A stretch of DNA of 41,476 nt, from assembly GCA_003599865.1 (NCBI GenBank), contig QZKS01000023.1, positions 1 to 41,476 of the forward strand, written 5' to 3'. The notes under the pieces are model-generated. The model saw only the letters and a program-made list of their open reading frames with translations, was not told the DNA's origin and did not search any database. The stretch is from Desulfobacteraceae bacterium. Lineage in GTDB: Bacteria > Desulfobacterota > Desulfobacteria > Desulfobacterales > SURF-7. Both the position numbers and the translations under genes were made by a program. How positions within the stretch are numbered: position 1 is the stretch's first letter; each line of letters begins with the position of its first letter. Below, piece by piece: positions 27,395 to 35,403 of this stretch.

Positions 27395-28303
27395 ATGAAT
27401 AGCGTAAAGGTAACGGTTATCATTCCGGCATATAATGAAGCGGAAATCATTGGTGACCTTGTTGAAAAAATCAGAGCGCTTTATCCTGAATACCGGATAG
27501 TTGTGATTAATGACGGTTCAAGGGATAATACGGAAGAAGCAGCTGTTTCCGCAGGGGCGGAAGTTTTTAATCATCCCTATAATATCGGCAATGGAGCTGC
27601 AATTAAGAGCGGCATACGGATTGCTGATGGTGATATTTTTGTATTCATGGATGGAGATGGCCAACATGATCCGGAAGATATTGAAAAACTGGTAAAATAT
27701 ATTCCTGCATTTGATATGGTGGTTGGTGCCCGATCCTTTCAGGAAAATTCTTCTATCGGGCGTGCCCTTGGAAATCAGGTTTATAACTGGCTGGCTTCAT
27801 ATGTTGCAAAGTTTAATATTCAGGACCTGACATCCGGGTTTCGCGCAGTAAAGGCGGATGTTGCCCGTAATTTTTTATATATGCTGCCCAATACCTATTC
27901 CTATCCCACCACATTAACCCTGGGCATCTTACGGGGCGGATGGAGTGTAAGATATGAATCCATCAATGTAAAAAATCGTCAAACCGGAAAAAGTAATATC
28001 AATACATTCAAAGACGGCGTACGTTTTTTTATGATCATTACAAAAATCTGTACGCTGTATTCTCCCATGAGGGTCTTTCTGCCGGTGAGTCTGGGTATGT
28101 TCTCCATCGGTTTTTTTTATTATATATACACATTCATCACCCAGACCCGGTTCACCAACATGAGTGCACTTCTGTTTACGACATCCATTGTGATTTTTAT
28201 GATGGGACTGGTATCGGAACAGATCTGCCAGATGAGATCCGAAAGAAGGGGCAGTGATCGTATCATGGAAGACCTTCGGAAAAACGAAACAACCAAAACA
28301 TAG
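27395..28303 (+). CDS. Family 2 glycosyltransferase with two C-terminal membrane helices (dolichol-P-mannose synthase-like)
   Basis: About 302 residues. A GT2 domain occupies 1-230: TVIIPAYNEAE, INDGSRDNT, MDGDGQHDPEDI (DxD) and TSGFRAV. Two hydrophobic segments follow (MRVFLPVSLGMFSIGFFYY and LLFTTSIVIFMMGLV). Such proteins transfer a sugar from a nucleotide donor to a polyprenyl phosphate at the inner membrane face. An upstream in-frame start (27272) would add 41 non-conserved residues and is rejected. It opens the glycan locus. The sugar cannot be deduced. Confidence 0.88.
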   Translation: MNSVKVTVIIPAYNEAEIIGDLVEKIRALYPEYRIVVINDGSRDNTEEAAVSAGAEVFNHPYNIGNGAAIKSGIRIADGDIFVFMDGDGQHDPEDIEKLVKYIPAFDMVVGARSFQENSSIGRALGNQVYNWLASYVAKFNIQDLTSGFRAVKADVARNFLYMLPNTYSYPTTLTLGILRGGWSVRYESINVKNRQTGKSNINTFKDGVRFFMIITKICTLYSPMRVFLPVSLGMFSIGFFYYIYTFITQTRFTNMSALLFTTSIVIFMMGLVSEQICQMRSERRGSDRIMEDLRKNETTKT

Positions 28304-28420
28304 CGGCTGTTTATCCTGACATCATCAATTATGGCTCGGTTTTCGACTTTTGTGTTATTATTCAGGCTTGCCCAATATCTGAAATTCATATCTGATTTAC
28401 TACAGACCATCTATCCGTTC

Positions 28421-28466
28421 TTGACAGGCCCTCTACTTTTTAGTATGAGTAGAAAAACTACTCGTA
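28421..28466 (+). promoter_or_regulatory. Promoter with overlapping palindromic operator ahead of the winged-helix gene
   Basis: TTGACA (28421-28426) and TATGAG (28444-28449) are 17 bases apart. The -10 begins a dyad, TATGAGTAG (28444-28452), AAAAA, CTACTCGTA (28458-28466), matching at 8 of 9 positions. A Shine-Dalgarno AAAGGAG (28466-28472) follows at once. The geometry suggests autorepression. Confidence 0.55.
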
Positions 28467-28478
28467 AAGGAGATCTGA

Positions 28479-29024
28479 TTGAACGACCTGCTTTCCGGAA
28501 TTATCTCATCTAAGACGAGAATCAAGCTTCTGGTGCGTCTTTTTATCAATCCCATGGCCACATCCTACCTGCGTGAACTTTCAAAAGAATTCAATATATC
28601 AACCAATTCGGTTCGGGAAGAGTTGAACCAGCTGACCAAAACAAATCTACTGAAATCCCAGAAAAATGGGAGACAGGTTTATTATATGGCTAACCAGGAA
28701 CATCCTTTGTTTCCTGAGTTGCGGTCGATGATAAACAAGGTGGTTGGTTTGGATCAGGTCATTGACGGAATCGTCAACCGCCTTGGGGATCTGGAAGGGG
28801 CATATCTTCTGGATGATTATGCGGAAGGTAAGGATAGCGGAATTATTGATCTTTTATTGATTGGAAATATTGATCAATATCACCTGAATGATTTGAGCAG
28901 AAAAACAGAACGATATATAAAACGGAAGATTCGTCCGTTGGTATTTAGTAAAGAAGAATACCAAGAGCTGCTACCCACGTTGGAGAAAAGAGCACGCTTG
29001 TTGATTTGGGAAGCTAAAAAATAA
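28479..29024 (+). CDS. Winged-helix regulator with degenerate nucleotidyltransferase-like domain
   Basis: 181 residues. An N-terminal ArsR/MarR-like winged helix (about 1-75: YLRELSKEFNISTNSVREELNQL, read in parts) is followed by a region resembling MNT-type nucleotidyltransferases (about 85-170). The usual GS..G...SDIDLL signature is eroded to EGKDSGIIDLLLIG, lacking the GS and one acidic ligand, so catalysis is unlikely. The start is TTG 28481-centred (28479-28481), six bases after AAAGGAG. Proteins of this type often precede exopolysaccharide loci in deltaproteobacteria. Probably controls the downstream glycan cluster and itself; both are inferences. Confidence 0.75.
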   Translation: MNDLLSGIISSKTRIKLLVRLFINPMATSYLRELSKEFNISTNSVREELNQLTKTNLLKSQKNGRQVYYMANQEHPLFPELRSMINKVVGLDQVIDGIVNRLGDLEGAYLLDDYAEGKDSGIIDLLLIGNIDQYHLNDLSRKTERYIKRKIRPLVFSKEEYQELLPTLEKRARLLIWEAKK

Positions 29025-29142
29025 CCTGATTTTCAGACTAATTTGGAATTGTTTGGTATACAATATTATTGTAATTTTTTATGGTTACGCTTGATTGTCT
29101 ATGTAACCTAAAGGGCGAAGCTGGGTTTTGAAACTATGTTGT

Positions 29143-29653
29143 GCGGCCTTTGAAAAACCAGCCAGATTGCCGGTTTCACAATTTACAGAAATTTTTTAAA
29201 TGACAACTGATCATTGATCTGGTTTTCCGGTTCCGGATCAGATTTGATCCGGAACTATTTCTGGAGCAGCAGACATTGAAAAAGCAATAGCGGCGGATAT
29301 GCATCCGCGCCTTCACTGGAAGTACCAACCGTATAATAACTATGAAGAATATCCTCAATTCTTTTCCAGTTGATGGCCCTATCGAGTTTTTCCATTGTTT
29401 TGAGGCTGCGGTTATGCTTCAAGGAGTTTTTAAGAGGGAGGTCGGCGAATCCTAAGTTTCGTTCTATTTTTTTGAATGCCATGAATTCCTCCAGATGATT
29501 GATTTTATGAGGAAAGCATGTCACAAATTAAATATAATTACAACTAATTTTACATAATTATATGATTTTTTTTGAAGATATTTTTTTTACCAGTGAGAAC
29601 CCGGTGTATGTTGAACCAGAATTTCGATTTTTTATGGGTTATGCAAAGGTCTC
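29143..29653 (-). mobile_element. Internally deleted IS5-like insertion sequence
   Basis: This lies in the 688-base gap (29025-29712). The ends are imperfect inverted repeats: positions 29143-29160 match the complement of 29636-29653 at 13 of 18 bases, sharing CCTTTG and AACC. Between them lies the 5' third of a transposase gene on the minus strand, with everything after it deleted up to the left end. At 511 bp it is a non-autonomous, MITE-sized derivative. A target duplication could not be fixed. The rest of the gap (29025-29142, 29675-29712) shows only AT-rich sequence. Confidence 0.65.
29183..29482 (-). pseudogene. IS5-family transposase N-terminal fragment with an amber mutation
   Basis: It starts MAFKKIERNLGFADLPL behind a strong GGAGG (ATG at 29480-29482). 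The reading NHS/HNRSLKTMEKLDRAINW...YPPLLLFQCLLLQK is a typical IS5 transposase N-terminus. Codon 76 is TAG (29255-29257) where relatives have TGG (W). The frame then continues FRIKSDPEPENQINDQLSFKKFL, read in parts, to a TAA at 29183. Both the nonsense codon and loss of the catalytic DDE region make it inactive. Confidence 0.8.
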
Positions 29654-29674
29654 AAACTAGTTATAACTCGTTTG
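29653..29674 (+). promoter_or_regulatory. 22-bp near-perfect palindrome upstream of aepX
   Basis: Ten of eleven base pairs match about a centre between 29663 and 29664; the outer arms are CAAAC/GTTTG and the core is AGTTATAACT. It directly abuts the outer end of the IS-like element and lies 39 bases before the aepX ATG, with possible -10 elements TATATT (29675) and TGTAAT (29681). A repressor-binding site is a reasonable guess. Confidence 0.45.
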
Positions 29675-29712
29675 TATATTTGTAATCGACCGTGCGGAGC
29701 TGCTTTTAAAAA

Positions 29713-31020
29713 ATGAAAAAAAACAAAACAGTATATGTCGGCATGAGTGCGGATTTAATACATCCCGGTCACTTGAATATTATTAAAAAGGCAAGGGAAC
29801 TGGGGGATGTCATCATCGGGCTGTTGACTGACGAAGCGATTGCCAGCTATAAGCGCATGCCGCACATGACATTTGATCAACGGCGGGAAGTAATTGAAAA
29901 TATCAAGGGAGTAAGCCAGGTGGTACCCCAGAAAACCCTTGACTATGTATTTAATCTGGAAAAAATCAAACCGGATTATGTACTCCACGGTGATGACTGG
30001 AAAGAAGGCGTCCAGCAAAAAACAAGGCAGCGGGTGATTGATACTCTGGCCCAATGGGGGGGAACGCTGATCGAAATCCCTTACACCAAAGGCATTTCTT
30101 CCACCCGGTTGCACGCCGCAATGAAAGAGGTGGGAACCACCCCGGAAGTACGCTTGAAATCACTTCGCCGGATGCTGCGGGTAAAGCCGTTGATACGGAT
30201 TATTGATATTCATAACGGGCTGTCCGGCCTCATCGTTGAAAATACCTGTATCGATACACCCGAAGGGCGGCGCGAATTCGACGGCATGTGGGGCAGCAGC
30301 CTGGCGGATGCTACGGCCAAGGGAAAACCCGATATCGAGGCGGTTGATGTCACCGCGCGTATTACCACCCTGAACGAAGTGCTTGAGGTCACCACAAAGC
30401 CGATTGTCTATGACGGAGATACCGGCGGCAGACCGGAACATTTTGTATTCACGGTTAAAACGCTGGAGCGCCTGGGCATCTCAGCGATCATCATTGAGGA
30501 TAAAGTCGGGTTGAAGAAAAATTCGCTGTTGGGTACGGATGCCGGGCAGATACAGGACAGCATTGAAAACTTCTGCCATAAAATACAAATCGGGAAAAGA
30601 GCCCAGGCAACCGATGATTTCATGATCATTGCCCGCATCGAGAGCCTGATTCTGGAACAGGGTATGGATGATGCCATAACCAGGGCAAAAGCATATATTG
30701 AGGCAGGCGCGGATGGCATCATGATCCACAGCCGGCAAAAAAATCCGGATGAAATTTTTGAATTCTGCCGGTTGTACAATCAGTTCACGGACCGCCGCCC
30801 CCTGGTGGTCGTACCCACTAGCTACAACCAGGTGACCGAAGACGAGCTGGCCGATAACGGCGTGAATATCGTCATATATGCCAATCATCTCCTGCGCAGT
30901 GCCTATCCGTCCATGCTCGAAACCGCCAGGGCCATTCTCACACATCGGTGCTCGGCTGAATGCGATGCCCGTATGCTACCGATCAAGGCGATCCTTGGCT
31001 TAATTCCGGGGGGAAAATAA
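29713..31020 (+). CDS. aepX: Phosphoenolpyruvate mutase fused to an N-terminal cytidylyltransferase domain
   Basis: A bifunctional 435-residue protein. Residues 1-135 form a nucleotidyltransferase of the glycerol-3-phosphate cytidylyltransferase type, with HPGH at 17-20 and ISSTRL at 128-133, both CTP-binding motifs. Residues about 150-435 are PEP mutase, which rearranges PEP to phosphonopyruvate, the first step of nearly all phosphonate synthesis. The hallmark [10 protein letters not shown] (262-271; E-D-K-five residues-S) is intact. It starts the phosphonate gene group, and its TAA overlaps the aepY ATG. The fused domain probably makes a CMP-phosphonate; in PntC-type enzymes this is known for 2-aminoethylphosphonate. 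Unusually GC-rich compared with the genes downstream. Confidence 0.95.
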   Translation: MKKNKTVYVGMSADLIHPGHLNIIKKARELGDVIIGLLTDEAIASYKRMPHMTFDQRREVIENIKGVSQVVPQKTLDYVFNLEKIKPDYVLHGDDWKEGVQQKTRQRVIDTLAQWGGTLIEIPYTKGISSTRLHAAMKEVGTTPEVRLKSLRRMLRVKPLIRIIDIHNGLSGLIVENTCIDTPEGRREFDGMWGSSLADATAKGKPDIEAVDVTARITTLNEVLEVTTKPIVYDGDTGGRPEHFVFTVKTLERLGISAIIIEDKVGLKKNSLLGTDAGQIQDSIENFCHKIQIGKRAQATDDFMIIARIESLILEQGMDDAITRAKAYIEAGADGIMIHSRQKNPDEIFEFCRLYNQFTDRRPLVVVPTSYNQVTEDELADNGVNIVIYANHLLRSAYPSMLETARAILTHRCSAECDARMLPIKAILGLIPGGK

Positions 31021-32147
31021 TGATAGATCCAGGGCAACTGTTCAACGGTTTGCGGCAACACGGCATTGAGCTTTTTACCGGAGTGCCGGACTCACTTCTG
31101 AAGCATTTCTGTGCATATCTTGAGGATCACTGTGCCATCAATCAGCATGTTATTACAGCCAACGAAGGCAATGCCGTGGCCCTTGCCGCAGGATATCACC
31201 TGTCCACCGGAAGGGTAGCCGCCGTTTACATGCAGAACTCGGGACTGGGAAACGCGGTTAACCCGCTCATATCTCTTACTGCTCCCGAAGTTTATAATAT
31301 CCCATTGCTCCTGATCATCGGCTGGCGCGGGGAACCGGGTGTAAAAGACGAGCCCCAGCACATCAGGCAGGGCAGGATCACACCTGGTCAACTGGAACTT
31401 ATGGAAATCCCGTATTCAGTGCTGGATGCAGATTCCGACAGCCATCAGGTGCTGGACAGCATATTCGATAGGATTAAAAATACAAATGCGCCGGCTGCAC
31501 TGCTGGTTCGCAAAGGAACATTTACACCCTATAAAAGCATCCAAAAGCAAAATCTATTGTCCACACTCTCCCGTGAAGATGCCCTTACCCGGATTCTGAC
31601 ACTTGCCGGTGAAAACGCCCTGGTCATATCGACCACAGGTAAAACCTCACGCGAGGTTTTTGAAATCCGGGCCCGGCTCGGCCAGCCCCAGCGCGATTTT
31701 CTAACCGTAGGATCCATGGGGCATACGGCATCCATCGCCCTGGGTGTTGCACTGGGCAATCGGCAAAAACAAATTATCTGCATCGACGGTGACGGCTCCG
31801 CTCTGATGCACCTGGGATCACTGCCGGTGATCGGCAAGCTTAACCCTGAAAACCTTATCTACATACTGCTCAATAATGCCGCCCATGAATCTGTTGGCGG
31901 CCAGCCGACCGCAGCAGACCGGTTTGACTTTGCCGCCATGGCAAAAGCCTGCGACTTTAAATACCGTATGGCCGAAACCACCCGGCACCTGGAAGACTGC
32001 TGGTCCGATATCCGTCAGATACCCGGCCCGCACATGATTGAGGTGCGTATACGCACCGGTTCCCGCGATGATCTTGGCCGTCCATCCCGCACGCCTAAGG
32101 AAAACAAAAAAGCCTTCATGGAGGCGGCAATTGACCATTTGGTCTGA
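31020..32147 (+). CDS. aepY: Phosphonopyruvate decarboxylase
   Basis: A thiamine-diphosphate enzyme converting phosphonopyruvate to phosphonoacetaldehyde, the step that makes the unfavourable mutase reaction irreversible. 375 residues, with a catalytic Glu at 49 (ANEGNAVALAAG), the ThDP motif GDGS at 257-260 ending in NN at 285-286, and GWRGEPG and PQHIRQGRIT, typical of the family. The start is ATG 31020 (TAATG overlap with aepX), behind GGGGGG; an in-frame start at 30960 is rejected. Confidence 0.95.
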   Translation: MIDPGQLFNGLRQHGIELFTGVPDSLLKHFCAYLEDHCAINQHVITANEGNAVALAAGYHLSTGRVAAVYMQNSGLGNAVNPLISLTAPEVYNIPLLLIIGWRGEPGVKDEPQHIRQGRITPGQLELMEIPYSVLDADSDSHQVLDSIFDRIKNTNAPAALLVRKGTFTPYKSIQKQNLLSTLSREDALTRILTLAGENALVISTTGKTSREVFEIRARLGQPQRDFLTVGSMGHTASIALGVALGNRQKQIICIDGDGSALMHLGSLPVIGKLNPENLIYILLNNAAHESVGGQPTAADRFDFAAMAKACDFKYRMAETTRHLEDCWSDIRQIPGPHMIEVRIRTGSRDDLGRPSRTPKENKKAFMEAAIDHLV

Positions 32148-33249
32148 TTATAACCCGGTGCGCATCACTTCAGGCCCGGGTGCCATTGACCGGCTGTTTT
32201 TACTTGATCCACCGGTTATTACCGGTAACCGGATACTGATGGTCACCAGCGCAGGCTTTACTGCCCGGGGCGTGACAGAAAAAATCGAGGAAAAAGCAAG
32301 AAAAGCCGGCTTGGAAAACCCAATACGGGTCTTTGACGGGGTAACCGCCAACCCGGAACTCGATTTTCTGGACCGCATGACAATCACGTTGCGCAGGGAA
32401 GGCATCTCCGGCATCATTGCACTTGGTGGCGGCTCCGCGCTGGACACGGCAAAGATCTTCTCAGTGGCCCTGTCATCCGACCTGGAAATTCCCCTGGATA
32501 TGGTCTTAAGGCAAAAACAACCGCATGTCTGGAAAAATCACATACCAATAGTTGCCATACCCACCACAGCCGGTACAGGCGCGGAAGTCACTCCTTTTGC
32601 AACGGTATGGGACAGCAGAAACAAAAAAAAATACTCTGTTTCCGGGGAGCGGGTCTATCCAGACCACGCATTGCTCGATCCCGAACTGACATTGACGCTT
32701 CCCCCGAAGGAAACTCTCTATACCGGACTGGATGCCATTTCCCATGCACTCGAATCACTCTGGAACAAAAACCGCACGCCCGTGAGCGAAGCCCTGGCGT
32801 TGAAAGCCCTGACCCTGGCAAACAAAGCCCTTCCGGCCATCATAAACCAGCCGGACAGCCTTTATTACAGGGAGATGATGCAGCAGGCCGCTCTGATGGC
32901 AGGATTGGCCATCAGCCGTACCCGGACCGCCATCGCCCATGCCATATCCTACCCGGTGACCATGCGATTTGGTGTACCCCACGGCCTTGCATGCAGTTTT
33001 ACTTTGCCCGGACTTATAAAACACTATACCCACGCACTTGATCACGGTCCCATAAAAACGGTCATGCATGAAACTCTTAAAACCGTAGAAGAATTAAATT
33101 TAGAAAACGAAATGGCGACTTACATTGGAGAAGAAAATTTGTCAGAGTATATTGAAGAAATGTTTCATCCCGATCGTATCGGCAATTATTCAGGTATACT
33201 AACAGATGATGATATCTCCCGGTTGGTTTTGTTTAAAACTGAAAAATAA
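32131..33249 (+). CDS. Iron-type alcohol dehydrogenase, probable phosphonoacetaldehyde reductase
   Basis: A group III (Fe-dependent) alcohol dehydrogenase, about 372 residues. NAD-binding GGGSALDTAK, then TTAGTGAEVTPFA and metal-site residues in GLDAISHALE and AHAISYPV...GVPHG. Next to aepX and aepY it should reduce phosphonoacetaldehyde to 2-hydroxyethylphosphonate, as PhpC and FomC do; aminotransferase PhnW is absent here. The start is probably TTG 32131, six bases after GGAGG and 17 bases inside aepY. The last ~60 codons (after ~33060) turn sharply AT-rich, unlike the rest of the gene. Confidence 0.88.
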   Translation: MTIWSDYNPVRITSGPGAIDRLFLLDPPVITGNRILMVTSAGFTARGVTEKIEEKARKAGLENPIRVFDGVTANPELDFLDRMTITLRREGISGIIALGGGSALDTAKIFSVALSSDLEIPLDMVLRQKQPHVWKNHIPIVAIPTTAGTGAEVTPFATVWDSRNKKKYSVSGERVYPDHALLDPELTLTLPPKETLYTGLDAISHALESLWNKNRTPVSEALALKALTLANKALPAIINQPDSLYYREMMQQAALMAGLAISRTRTAIAHAISYPVTMRFGVPHGLACSFTLPGLIKHYTHALDHGPIKTVMHETLKTVEELNLENEMATYIGEENLSEYIEEMFHPDRIGNYSGILTDDDISRLVLFKTEK

Positions 33250-33356
33250 AAATTCTAGATGAAAAAAGTAAGTGATGCAACTATTTTGAAGTCCTTTTTG
33301 CTTTTCTGGAAAACTTTCGGACTTGATGACAACCCCCTTATACGAGATCTCATATT

Positions 33357-34295
33357 ATGATTAGTGAATTTGCAATTATCAGTGAAGATGCTGTCATTGG
33401 AAAAAATGTCAGGATTCATCCTCATGCAATTATTAATGCAGGGGTGTGTCTTCATGATGATGTGGAGATATTTTCCGGTGCAATTATTGGTCAATCTCGA
33501 ATCCATAAAAAAGTTCCTCAGGAGCTATCATTCTCAGAAAATCGAGTTGTCATCGGCCCCAATACCGTCATCGGACCATATTCCATCGTTTATGCTAATG
33601 TCAAAATCGGAGCAGATACCATTATTGATGGCAATTGCGAGATAGGCTATCCGACACCTTTGGCAGACGGACATCCTTTAATTATTGGACAAGGCACTTT
33701 AATCCGATCACATTCAGTTTTTTATGCCGGTTCCTGTTTTGGGACTCGTCTGGTGACCGGGCATCGTGCAACCGTCCGGGAAAAAACAATTGCTGGTGAG
33801 AACCTGCAGATCGGAACTTTATGTGATATTCAGGGGGACTGTGAAATAGGGGACTATGTTCGTTTTCATTCTAATGTGCATGTCGGGAAAAAATCGCGGA
33901 TAGGAAATTTTGTCTGGTTGTTTCCCTATGTTGTGCTGACCAATGATCCTACGCCGCCAAGCGAAACTTTGATGGGCGCAGTTATTGAGGATTATGCAGT
34001 TGTTGCGACCATGTCCGTGATTCTTCCGGGCGTTACCGTTGGAAGCCATTCGCTGGTTGGTGCTCACGCCCTAGTGACAAAGAACGTACCCAGGGGAATG
34101 ATCGTGGGCGGGGTGCCGGCAAGGGTGTTCGGTGAAGCATCATCCATGAAACTCAAAGATGGTTCCGGTCAATCGGCTTACCCCTGGACCGGGCATTTTC
34201 ATCGGGGATATCCAGAAAATATCACTAAAGAATGGAATAAAATGTCCTATCCTGAAGATTTTGAAAATTCGGAGGGAGGATATAATGGCCCATGA
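33357..34295 (+). CDS. Left-handed beta-helix (hexapeptide) acyltransferase
   Basis: 312 residues made largely of hexapeptide repeats (I-G-x-x-x-x), for example NTVIGPYSIVYANVKIG and IGTLCDIQGDCEIG. The C-terminal half has the sugar N-acyltransferase pattern GAVIEDYAVVATMSVILPGV and VPRGMIVGGVPARVFG, and the catalytic histidine is probably in RFHSNVHVG. It likely acetylates an amino-sugar nucleotide or a glycan; it could complete an Fdt-type 3-acetamido sugar. ATG 33357; followed by an acyltransferase remnant in another frame. Confidence 0.85.
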   Translation: MISEFAIISEDAVIGKNVRIHPHAIINAGVCLHDDVEIFSGAIIGQSRIHKKVPQELSFSENRVVIGPNTVIGPYSIVYANVKIGADTIIDGNCEIGYPTPLADGHPLIIGQGTLIRSHSVFYAGSCFGTRLVTGHRATVREKTIAGENLQIGTLCDIQGDCEIGDYVRFHSNVHVGKKSRIGNFVWLFPYVVLTNDPTPPSETLMGAVIEDYAVVATMSVILPGVTVGSHSLVGAHALVTKNVPRGMIVGGVPARVFGEASSMKLKDGSGQSAYPWTGHFHRGYPENITKEWNKMSYPEDFENSEGGYNGP

Positions 34296-34496
34296 CTTTG
34301 TGCGCCTGGAGATGAAAGATTTTGGGAACGGGGTGGTCAGTGCACATATCCCCTCCTCAGCACTGTTATTGAAGCGGTGGTCATCCAAAGCGTGTCACCC
34401 AACTCGTTGCTGTCTGGAAACCCAGCAACTATACATCAACACCTCATCTCAATCCCGAATTCATAGAAACGACCATAAGGAAAGCCTGATCCCAAA
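34296..34496 (+). pseudogene. Degraded hexapeptide acetyltransferase remnant
   Basis: No intact gene fits here. In the frame reading 34356-34466, VVIQSVSPNSLLSGNPAT strongly resembles the C-terminal acetyltransferase motif (VVTxSVPPNSLVxGNPA). Stops and frame changes surround it. An ATG at 34285 opens a 71-codon frame that does not resemble anything. This is probably the tail of an FdtC-like gene lost by decay. Confidence 0.5.
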
Positions 34497-34913
34497 ATGA
34501 TTTCTGTATACGATGCAAGCCTAATCCAGTTCCCCCAAATCCTTGATATTAGAGGCAACCTAACTTTTATCGAACAGGAACGCCATATCCCCTTCAAAAT
34601 TGCCAGAGTTTACTGGATCTATGATGTTCCAGGTGGCGAGCAACGAGGTGAGCATGCTTTTCGTGACCAGGAAGAAGTCATTATTGCCCTATCGGGCAGT
34701 TTTGACGTGTTTTTGGATGATGGTAATGCCCAAAAAATAGTTCACCTGAACCGGGCCTATCACGGCCTTTACGTTCCTCGGATGATCTGGCGGCGAATGC
34801 AGAATTTTTCCACCAATGCTGTAGCTTATGTGCTGGCAAATTATCCATTCACTACAGGAGATTATATCCGTGATTACAGAGAGTACAAAGCACTGATGCA
34901 AGAGGGAAAATGA
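34497..34913 (+). CDS. FdtA/WxcM-like sugar 3,4-ketoisomerase, copy 1 (variant active site)
   Basis: A 138-residue cupin of the FdtA/QdtA family, which isomerises dTDP-4-keto-6-deoxyglucose to the 3-keto sugar. Family blocks are DIRGNLTFIE, RVYWIYDVPGGEQRG, VFLDDGN and GLYVPRMIWRRMQNFS. The catalytic HxH pair of relatives is HAF here: H53 is kept but position 55 is Phe. Activity may be lost or altered. Its TGA overlaps the ATG of copy 2, so they are co-translated and may form a heterodimer. Confidence 0.85.
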   Translation: MISVYDASLIQFPQILDIRGNLTFIEQERHIPFKIARVYWIYDVPGGEQRGEHAFRDQEEVIIALSGSFDVFLDDGNAQKIVHLNRAYHGLYVPRMIWRRMQNFSTNAVAYVLANYPFTTGDYIRDYREYKALMQEGK

Positions 34914-35323
34914 CTATCACTATTCATGACTGTAAGCTAATTGAACTTCCACGCAAGTATGATCGCAGAGGATCTTTGACCCCCATCAGTAACCATCAGG
35001 AAATCCCATTTGATATTATCAGAACCTATTATCTGTATGATGTTCCAGGTGGTGAATCAAGGGGTGGACATGCCCACAGAGAACTTCAGCAATTAATGGT
35101 TTCAGTCATGGGAGCCTTTGATGTAATTCTTGATGATGGGCAGGAAAAAAAGATTGTACGGCTGGACCGTGCATACTTTGGATTATATATCCCTAAACTG
35201 ATTTGGCGGGAGTTGGTTAATTTTTCTTCAGGGGCCAATTGCCTGGTCCTGGCCTCGATGCCGTATGATGAAATGGAATATATCCGGTCGTATGATGAAT
35301 TTCAGATGCTTAAACGCGATTAA
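34910..35323 (+). CDS. fdtA: FdtA-like sugar 3,4-ketoisomerase, copy 2
   Basis: 137 residues, same family as copy 1 but with intact HAH (H54, H56) in PGGESRGGHAHREL, so this is the likely active isomerase. Makes dTDP-3-keto-6-deoxyhexose for the FdtB-type aminotransferase at 36657, en route to a 3-amino-3,6-dideoxyhexose such as Fuc3N or Qui3N. Which epimer is formed cannot be read. The ATGA overlap ties it to copy 1. The final residues (YIRSYDEFQMLKRD) match FdtA. Confidence 0.88.
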   Translation: MTITIHDCKLIELPRKYDRRGSLTPISNHQEIPFDIIRTYYLYDVPGGESRGGHAHRELQQLMVSVMGAFDVILDDGQEKKIVRLDRAYFGLYIPKLIWRELVNFSSGANCLVLASMPYDEMEYIRSYDEFQMLKRD

Positions 35324-35403
35324 ATCATTTTTTTAAACATTATGAATGAACAATAAGACTTTTGGTTTAATTATGATATTTTTTTGGAGATGAAATATTT
35401 TAT

